A stretch of DNA of 64,000 nucleotides from positions 1-64,000 of the forward strand of contig JABYQS010000071.1 of the NCBI GenBank assembly GCA_022592435.1, in the 5' to 3' direction. The notes under the pieces were generated by a model. That model searched no databases and had not been told where the DNA came from. It saw only the letters and a program-made list of their open reading frames with translations. The DNA is from Cerioporus squamosus (Eukaryota > Basidiomycota > Agaricomycetes > Polyporales > Polyporaceae). The translations under genes and the position numbers were made by a program. Of this stretch, positions 57,850 to 64,000 are shown piece after piece; the stretch's first letter is position 1; every line of letters starts with the position of its first letter.

Positions 57850-58800
57850 TAGCAACCTCTCCTTCAGAGCTCAAGGTCGATTCGGCGACTCGTCTGCGCT
57901 GGGAGCAAGCCAATGTTCGACTGCACGGGTCAGGATGTGCTCGTAAACGCGGTCGTACTCTTGCTATCTTCAGGGACCCGAAGGACCGAGGGGCAGTCGA
58001 CGAGCTGCCATCGCAGTCCGACTTCGTACTAGTAGCTAGCGACGAGGCGGGGTTCGACGCGCTCGACTCGGTAAACAGTTGCGCGCATGAACTTCTGTCT
58101 GCCACCCCGCGGGCGGTGCGAGGTTCCAGCAGTGCTGGTAGGATCGTAGCCCGATACGGCACTATCCACGCGATGCATAAGTCAGAAAACGTAAGATGCA
58201 CGAGCACGCGGGTGAGACATACCTTCACAATGTACATTTTACCGAGCCCTGAGACCTCGACGAGCGACAGCGAGCGAAGGACGATACCCTGGTTGCACCC
58301 GATCACTGCTCTGGATGGATTCCGTGCTTACGTCGGCTTGAACTCTGCACGCTCCACGCACCGGCCTAACTGCTCGGACTCCCAAGCAGCTGACCGCAAG
58401 TCCGTGTCTCGCTGCTGGAGGTCGATGTACAGTAACACGAATCTGCTGCATGCGAAATTAGGAGGAGGTTTGTCAACATGTGCTTGTGCGCATGCGAGAC
58501 GACGGGAGAGGACGTACCTATAGCGATGGTGGCTGTGCGACGACCACTGTTCGCGCAGACTCCCGCTGTCAACAAGTACCGGAGCGAGCGACGAGGCGGG
58601 CGTCGATGCAGCCCTGACATGCATTACGCGTTTGGACTTCGCTCTTCATCGGTGGAAGACTCTCGCGCATGGGTCCAGAGTCTGCGTATGAGCTCCGAGC
58701 TCGCAGGCTGCTGTTCCTCCAGCCTCCGTCCGTCTGGCCACTCTATGCCAGTGCAAGTAGAAGGCGCTCTGGCTTGCAATATGCATGGTCAGAAACTTGC
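57850..58800. other. Open frames on both strands, structure unresolved
   Basis: On the plus strand, about 57,861-58,370 is open and reads like protein (RDPKDRGAVDELPSQSDFVL, then LVASDEAGFDALDSVN), ending CLRRLELCTLHAPA after a possible 80-nt intron, but no start codon was found. An ATG frame at 58,478-58,816 follows. On the minus strand, an equally plausible stretch reads AVIGCNQGIVLRSLSLVEVS (about 58,310). I could not decide which strand is coding. Confidence 0.3.
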
Positions 58801-58981
58801 CAACCGGTGCGCGTAACTGCGAACTTACTATGTCCGTGAATGAAGACAGTCTGAGCAAGCAGCGAACCCGGGCCCTGAGCGCGGATGGCCTCCCGACTGC
58901 TTACCCGAAGGCTGCACGAGCGAACTGGTTGCTTGCAATCGATGCGTCCATGTTTGCGTCTGTGCCGCGCTCGGAGTCGCG

Positions 58982-59458
58982 ATGTTCGTTACGAGAGCGT
59001 ATACGAGCTCGGTGACCGGTGACTGCGCTCGTCTCTTCCCGATTCCGCCTCCCCGGACGAGACTGCGCACAGCAGAGCGACGCGTCCGTCTGGACTTGCT
59101 CCAAGTGCGCCGGCAAAGCTGTATCCTGCGAGAATCATGTGAGCGTGAGCGTCGTTGCCCGAAGACAGACCAGCCAGACGGACAGCGTGCGCACCTGTCA
59201 GTGTTTCCCGACGTCGTCGTGCCGAGCCTGGATGGATACGAACTCAGAGTCTCAGTCATGAGCCGCGACGAGGCCGCCCCTCTCGTCCCAGGAACGCTCC
59301 CGCATCTGACGAGGGGGCCGTGGTTCGAGACGTTCTTCGGGTCCGGCGAGCTCGATTCTGACTTGAGGGCGCGAGACTTGGAAGTTCAGACTCAGAGTCG
59401 CGGGTGGTCGTGCACGTACCATGGGGAGAACCACGTCGGACGCACGCCGGCAGGATGA
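58982..59458 (+). CDS. Hypothetical protein with a Cys motif, 122 aa
   Basis: Exons 58982-59011, 59073-59138 and 59186-59458 are whole codons around introns of 61 and 47 nt. The product starts MFVTRAYTSSQSDASVWTCS. It has CSKCAGKAVSCENH, a short C-x2-C...C...H cluster that could bind zinc, then VPSLDGYELRVSVMSRDE and PHLTRGPWFETFFGSGELDS. The evidence is phase, splice sites and composition. No family is recognised. Confidence 0.4.
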   Translation: MFVTRAYTSSVTGDCARLFPIPPPRTRLRTAERRVRLDLLQVRRQSCILRESCERERRCPKTDQPDGQRAHLSVFPDVVVPSLDGYELRVSVMSRDEAAPLVPGTLPHLTRGPWFETFFGSGELDSDLRARDLEVQTQSRGWSCTYHGENHVGRTPAG

Positions 59459-60593
59459 GAGAAACATACTATATTGCGTACTTACTGTGTTATAGAGACA
59501 CGGAGACAACGCGCACGTATCGCGGCGTACTGGGTGGAGGCCGCGTCGCGTAGTCAGTGATATCGCAACAGGATGACGTCGCGAATGGAGATCGGAGGAA
59601 GTGCGCACCTGTCGTCCAGAACTGGTACCGCGGCCGGTAAGCCCTGGCCCAGCGGCCGGCACGGAGCGAACACGATCCTGGAAAGCGGTAGCCCGTGCGC
59701 GGCGTGTGGCGTGTTTGTCCTGCACCGGACGCGGATAAGTAGCTGGATGGAGGCGGCGTTACTCCCCAGCGCTCGCTGCCCTCACCTGTTCGTCACCCAT
59801 TCCCTCTCCGCTCTATCCTCTGTCCATCTTGCCGCCGCCGCACCTCAGCACGCTGCTCGCTGCTTCCACCGCGTCGTCCTTCATCCCTCAGGCTTGCCTC
59901 GTCCCTCGTTGCCCATCCGCCCGCACCAGCCCACGACGTCCGCCTCCGCCTGTTCATGAGGCACACCGCCAAGCCCCACCCCTGCCTCTCGACGTCGAAG
60001 GCGGCACCGACGGCTTCGGACGCCTACGAGCTGGTCAATCCCCGACGGATTGATCTAAAATCTCAGGTTAGAGTTTCAAACTCTTCCGGACCGGACGCGA
60101 GAGCTCACTATGCGCATGATGTGGACAGGTTCGGCCGCAAGTACATGGTTTTTTGAGCGAGCCGAGGCTGCACTCAAGCGACGAAAGAGAAGCACGGTCC
60201 CTGATACGGTCGTGCGATAAGTACGTACGTAGCCCTACATAGCTGTGTCGTATGAGAGCACGCCGCGAGGGTCTCTGCAGTCTTAAAGCGAGCTTCACGT
60301 CGTGACAAGATGCGTGGAGTAGCGCACCTGGACAAGGGGCTGGTTAGTCAGTCAGTAGTTAGTGAGGCTTGGGGTTTGGTGTGTATTTACTGGTGCCGTG
60401 CACGCTTTGTGAGATGGGCTTGCCCGTACGCACGACCATGAAAGATGCGCGCCCCGGGTATTAGCCTGAGGAGGACGCAATCTCAGGGAGGACGGCGACG
60501 GCTACAAAGGCCTGCGTGACGTCAAGGACAGTTCAGAGAGTGAATGGAAACGCGATGAGAAAGGACGTACCATAACACAATGACGCTGGGGTG
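59459..60593. other. Gene-free interval
   Basis: Several open frames exist (for example from 59,573 on the plus strand), but none has recognisable features or convincing splice partners. Nothing else was seen. Confidence 0.3.
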
Positions 60594-60879
60594 ATGTCGG
60601 GACCGCAGCCCCACGACGTGAAGTGCGCGGACGGCATGAGTAGCTGGCGAAGACCTTGTTCAGCCGTCCGGAATGCTGCTGCAACAAGTCGTACGAGCAT
60701 CGGGGTCGGGATGGGTGGCAGAAAGGGGGAAGTCTCGGGTAGGGGGCGCGTAGCACGTCGAAAGACTCACTTATTCGCTCATACTCGAGGAATGCCTGCG
60801 CATGTCACTCTCGCTCGTTATCTCCGCAGATGCTGTTGTACTGCACACGAATGCATTCGACGACACTTGGGTCGACTAG
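60594..60879 (+). CDS. Weak gene model, 66 aa
   Basis: Exons 60594-60704 and 60790-60879 agree in phase over an 85-nt intron with a weak donor (GTCGGG). The product starts MSGPQPHDVKCADGMSSW and ends AVVLHTNAFDDTWVD. A short GC-rich repeat (GCGGCGGATGCGGGGTGGAG and variants) follows at about 60,970-61,030. Confidence 0.25.
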
Positions 60880-61112
60880 TCAGTAGGGAGCAGATGCTCA
60901 CGGAACCATGGCGCGGCGCAAGGGAAGAAGCGTGGGCCACCAGAACGGGTGTCTCGACAAGGGAGAGAGGGTGGGGGCAGGCGGCGGATGCGGGGTGGAG
61001 GCAGGCGGCGGCTGCGGGGTGGAGGCGCAGGCGACAAGTGACTTGCAGTGGAGAGAGAGCCTGTGCAGGGCGTGAGCGAGACAGGTGTGCGTCCAAGGCC
61101 GTTGCAAAACGT

Positions 61113-61914
61113 CAACCATAGGCCGTATCATCTTGGAACACGACGATCTACACTGGGACCTTGTTCCATCGAGGTTAGCGGAGATCAGGAGACGATACGC
61201 TGCTGTGACGTACCTTGCAGGTTTCGACTGGACCTCACGTCGATATCATATCCACACAGGCTAGATAGAGCACCTTGGATGATCCTTGCAATCTACCGAC
61301 CGCACGCTGTCGACGTGGCAGGACACCACACCTCCTGGCCGGTGCAACCATGCGCTGGTCAAGAGCACACGAGTCAGCGTCAGTCTCCTGCTGCAACGAA
61401 CAAGAGAGAACTGCTAACCGTGTTGATATCTGGCTCAGTTATAGGGCGGCGACGGCCAGGTGATGGCCTTGGCGAGGTCGGTGCTCCACATGCGTCCAGA
61501 GCGTGCGACTGCAAGCCGCCGCGCGTCTGCACGCCTTGCAGTTCCGGCAGAAAAAAGGTAAGGACCAAGCGTTGACCAGAGAAGAGGAAGGCTAGCAGAA
61601 GGACAGCGGTCAAGCAGTGCGCGGGCGAGGATGATGGATGGCATGGTCGGTGCTCCGCATGCGTCCGGAGCGTGCGGCTGCACACCGCCGCCCGTCTGCA
61701 CGCCTTGCAATCCGGACTATGGCGTCCTCGAGAGACAAGGTAGGCTGGAAGGAGGACATACTCAAGCTCAATCCTCAAGCAGTGATGGCGGAGCGCCGCA
61801 TGCAACGTACGCGGACGCGCACCCCGCCCCGCCCTCGCTGACAAAGCTGCACAGCGCGTCAACTTGCCCCATATGGCATGTCCCTCTACGACGCGGACTC
61901 GGACTTGCTCTCCT
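61113..61914 (+). repeat. Repeat B2, 802 bp
   Basis: Second copy of B1, 6,428 bp to the right in the same orientation and apparently identical. Flanks differ immediately outside: AAAACGT before and CGGTCTAG after, against CTCCACGC and TGCAACTG at B1. No target duplication marks either copy. Core motifs lie at about 61,486 and 61,655. Confidence 0.95.
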
Positions 61915-62079
61915 CGGTCTAGATCTCCTATACTCTCTTGGTGGCAGCTGCAGACCATCAGCGCCACTTTCGGTGACCCTCACTCCTGATCGTGATCAGT
62001 GCACCTACCGCCCCAGGTCGGGCTTTCCTTCCGCAAGGCAATAGGCAAAGTGGTCTTCTCATCACTCGACAGACAGAAT

Positions 62080-62711
62080 ATGTACAACCAAGAGCGACAG
62101 AAGTACGGGCCTTCAGGATTCCTGTTTTTGCGATTATCTTCGGCCAATTGACGTCTTCTTGTAGTGCGCTTCGTGAGGAGCAGCCGGTCGAGTCACGGCC
62201 TGCGTTCTTAGATAGTGACGAGGCCCGGGAGTGGTTGCTGGCGAAGCAGGCATTCCGCACCGCGGCGGAGAATATCATTTGCGACGAGAACAAAGTCACT
62301 GTACGAAAACTGTTGTCTTCGTATGAAGCGCCCTAGTACTGTCGCTAACCTTGCTTCAGGCCTCCGGAGCACCTGGTGCTATGGCTGTGCTGCAAGAGCA
62401 GCACTCGAAAGCCGCCCTTAAGTTCCATATGGCCACTCTTCGTATCCTGGAGGCTTACCGCGATACCATGTTTGTGAGTGGCCTCGTCGATGTGGGCTTA
62501 GATGCCGAACTGAACCTTACTATTGCAGTGGACCAAACTTCCCAGTGAGGACGTCACGAGTATGTCGCGTGATGTAGCCATGACTCGCATGCTCGCTTTG
62601 GAGAGGAACGAACGGCGTCTGATCCTAGAGTACGAAGCCGCTGTAGCCCTAATCCTCTGTGTACAGGCCGAAGCAGCAAGCTTGAGCTGCACGTTCGCGC
62701 CTTCCTGCTAA
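62080..62711 (+). CDS. Helical hypothetical protein, 151 aa, four exons
   Basis: Exons 62080-62102, 62165-62300, 62360-62473 and 62529-62711 join in phase. Introns are 62, 59 and 55 nt with GTACGG, GTACGA and GTGAGT donors and TTGTAG, TTCAG and TGCAG acceptors. The product starts MYNQERQNALREEQPVESRP. It is almost wholly helical by composition (SDEAREWLLAKQAFRTAAEN, HSKAALKFHMATLRILEAYR, RMLALERNERRLILEYEAAV) and ends CTFAPSC. A coiled-coil or helical-bundle protein is likely. No family is recognised. It is followed 212 bp later by another gene on the same strand. Confidence 0.6.
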
Positions 62712-62923
62712 CTATTTTTTCGTTCTCCCTCCACTAGAATGTTATCCTAATTGCGCAACAAAGCATCATATGCATGCTTTTTGGAGAAGGTCAACTTTGC
62801 GGCTGCCATATATATAATATCAAACGAAACTACCTGGGAAGGCAAGTGCTCGTCGATGTCTAGCTATATAATGATGAAGGACAGGTGATGGACTAATGTC
62901 GCAGCAACAACCATCGCCGAAGC

Positions 62924-64000
62924 ATGGAGCGCACTGACGAGGTACCCAGCCGCATTTCTTCTCCTACCGCCACCGTTTCCTGGCTCCTGCAGTCACCGAG
63001 ACCTGAGGTACCGGTTGGAGATATCGTGCTCCTTTGGCGTGTTCCCTCACGTACATTCATTCGTCCAATCAGGACACGTCATTCCATCCTAGCTTGTGGT
63101 TGTTGGATTCCCCTAGTCATGAACCCGTGAGTGTACAGTCCTACGGTCGTCTCATTCAACCAGGGGACACAACGCTCATTATCAATCGAGGCACGCATGG
63201 CACGAGGCTCTAACCACGCCGCAGACATCTCAATGGCATCTCCCGCACAGGTTCGCATATCTCACTCATGCTGACTAAACTAGAACTTATTCGTCTTCCG
63301 CAGTGGCTTACTGAAGAGCTATCACGATATAGCGGAAGCCCTCCTCTAGAGTCCGTAGTCGAGCCTTATGTCGCGAGATCCGGCGAGGAGGTACGTCCCT
63401 ATGCGCCAGGAACGGGTGATAGATAACTATACGCACACGTCGGCGTTATAGGCAGTACCAGTGAACAGGGAGACAAATGCCCCAGACGCTGAGGATGACG
63501 GCGTAAGTGAACATCTCCACTCCCGACTGGACGGAGACTCACAACGACTTGTAACAGTTACAGATGGAGTTAGATGCGGAGGCAGGACATGGTGACTCAC
63601 CTGTACGCTCTGGCTCTCTATCGCTGCCAGTTATATGTGCTCACAATGATATTTCTTAGTTCGATCCATTCAGGACGGATGTATACCAGCGCCTCGCGCA
63701 AATCCAGGAGAACATCACGCAATTGCACCAGACCCTACAGAACCATCAACGCCACACGGACACACGGCTCGCTGCGATGATGGACTCGCTGCAAGAACTT
63801 GCCAATTCACAAGCAAAGCCTCCGGACGATCCTCGCAGGGCTGGGCCTCGTCGTTCGCGAGAGAAAGGGAAGGACTCCAGAGCCAATTATCTGAGGGTGC
63901 GTGGATCATGTCCGCGGTTTTGGCCCGAGTATCGCTCAGGGCGCCCACAGCGATGCATCCGCAAGCATGTCGGACTCACCTTTGGCTTCCGGGGCACAGA
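62924..64000 (+). CDS. Coiled-coil protein, partial at window end
   Basis: Exons 62924-63007, 63073-63126, 63164-63250, 63304-63390, 63452-63502, 63558-63602, 63660-63896 and 63951-64000+ are in phase 0 at every junction. Introns are 65, 37, 53, 61, 55, 57 and 54 nt. The product starts MERTDEVPSRISSPTATVSW. A disordered acidic region follows, then a clear coiled coil (YQRLAQIQENITQLHQTLQ, about 63,677-63,733), then a basic stretch (RRAGPRRSREKGKDSR) and NYLR joined to RCIRKHVGL, where the window ends. The arrangement of coiled coil, basic linker and NYLR..IR.H resembles a family of polypore proteins I recall but cannot name. The 37-nt intron is unusually short. Confidence 0.6.

Noticed and set aside
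57632..58306. 224-codon minus-strand frame as a single-exon gene
   Set aside because: It has no recognised domain, and the opposite strand is open over much of the same stretch with better composition. It is left as unresolved.
54685..61914. LTR retrotransposon with 802-bp LTRs
   Set aside because: The repeats lack TG..CA ends, no target duplication surrounds the pair, no primer-binding site or polypurine tract is evident, and the interior shows no gag or pol domains.
1..64000. CRISPR arrays, operons, ribosome binding sites, riboswitches
   Set aside because: The DNA is eukaryotic (spliceosomal introns throughout). No regularly spaced short repeats with unique spacers were seen.

Overview
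The window looks like a gene-poor, transposon-rich stretch of a filamentous basidiomycete genome. Agaricomycetes is likely and Polyporales is my best guess. The grounds are introns of about 45-65 nt with GT..AG (some GC..AG) ends, a Tnp2-type transposase, a DIRS-like tyrosine-recombinase retroelement, a MYND-finger protein of a type common in polypores, and many small Ser/Pro-rich multi-exon genes. Nothing suggests prokaryotic, organellar or plasmid DNA. All gene models were built by hand from reading frames, splice consensus and phase agreement. None has transcript support.

Layout. 0.7-1.5 kb: copy A1 of a dispersed repeat. 2.2-6.2 kb: a Tnp2/CACTA-like transposase gene that appears intact (4 exons, 1,268 aa). 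7.3-10.5 kb: fragments of host genes (ATG7, probably NAD+ synthetase) with frameshifts. 10.6-17.9 kb: a decayed DIRS-like element (gag, reverse transcriptase/RNase H, tyrosine recombinase) carrying three later insertions; one is a 1,043-bp hAT-type MITE with perfect 8-bp target duplications. 19.2-19.5 kb: a palindromic MITE-like element. 19.9-20.8 kb: repeat copy A2. 21.1-21.6 kb: a small Cys-rich gene. 23.3-24.6 kb: a tandem repeat next to a gene for a protein with two homeodomains. 25.9-26.5 kb: a degenerate array of the same repeat core. 27.2-30.1 kb: two small multi-exon genes. 32.2-34.2 kb: a DEAH-box helicase pseudogene. 35.6-37.1 kb: weak gene models. 38.2-39.1 kb: an acidic protein built on an 81-bp minisatellite. 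39.4-40.6 kb: repeat copy A3, inverted. 40.8-44.3 kb: an intact MYND-finger gene and a RING-finger gene. 44.6-51.8 kb: a string of small multi-exon genes. 52.2-54.5 kb: a decayed coiled-coil gene. 54.7-61.9 kb: two apparently identical 802-bp direct repeats (B1, B2) enclosing several small gene models. 62.1-64 kb: two further multi-exon genes, the last running off the window.

The genes do not form a pathway. The structure is that of a transposon nest with short-lived or lineage-specific genes between insertions. The most notable items are the double-homeodomain gene, the A/B repeat family with its recurrent core and roughly 168/336-bp spacing, the nested insertions in the DIRS element, and the two GC-AG introns in the MYND gene.
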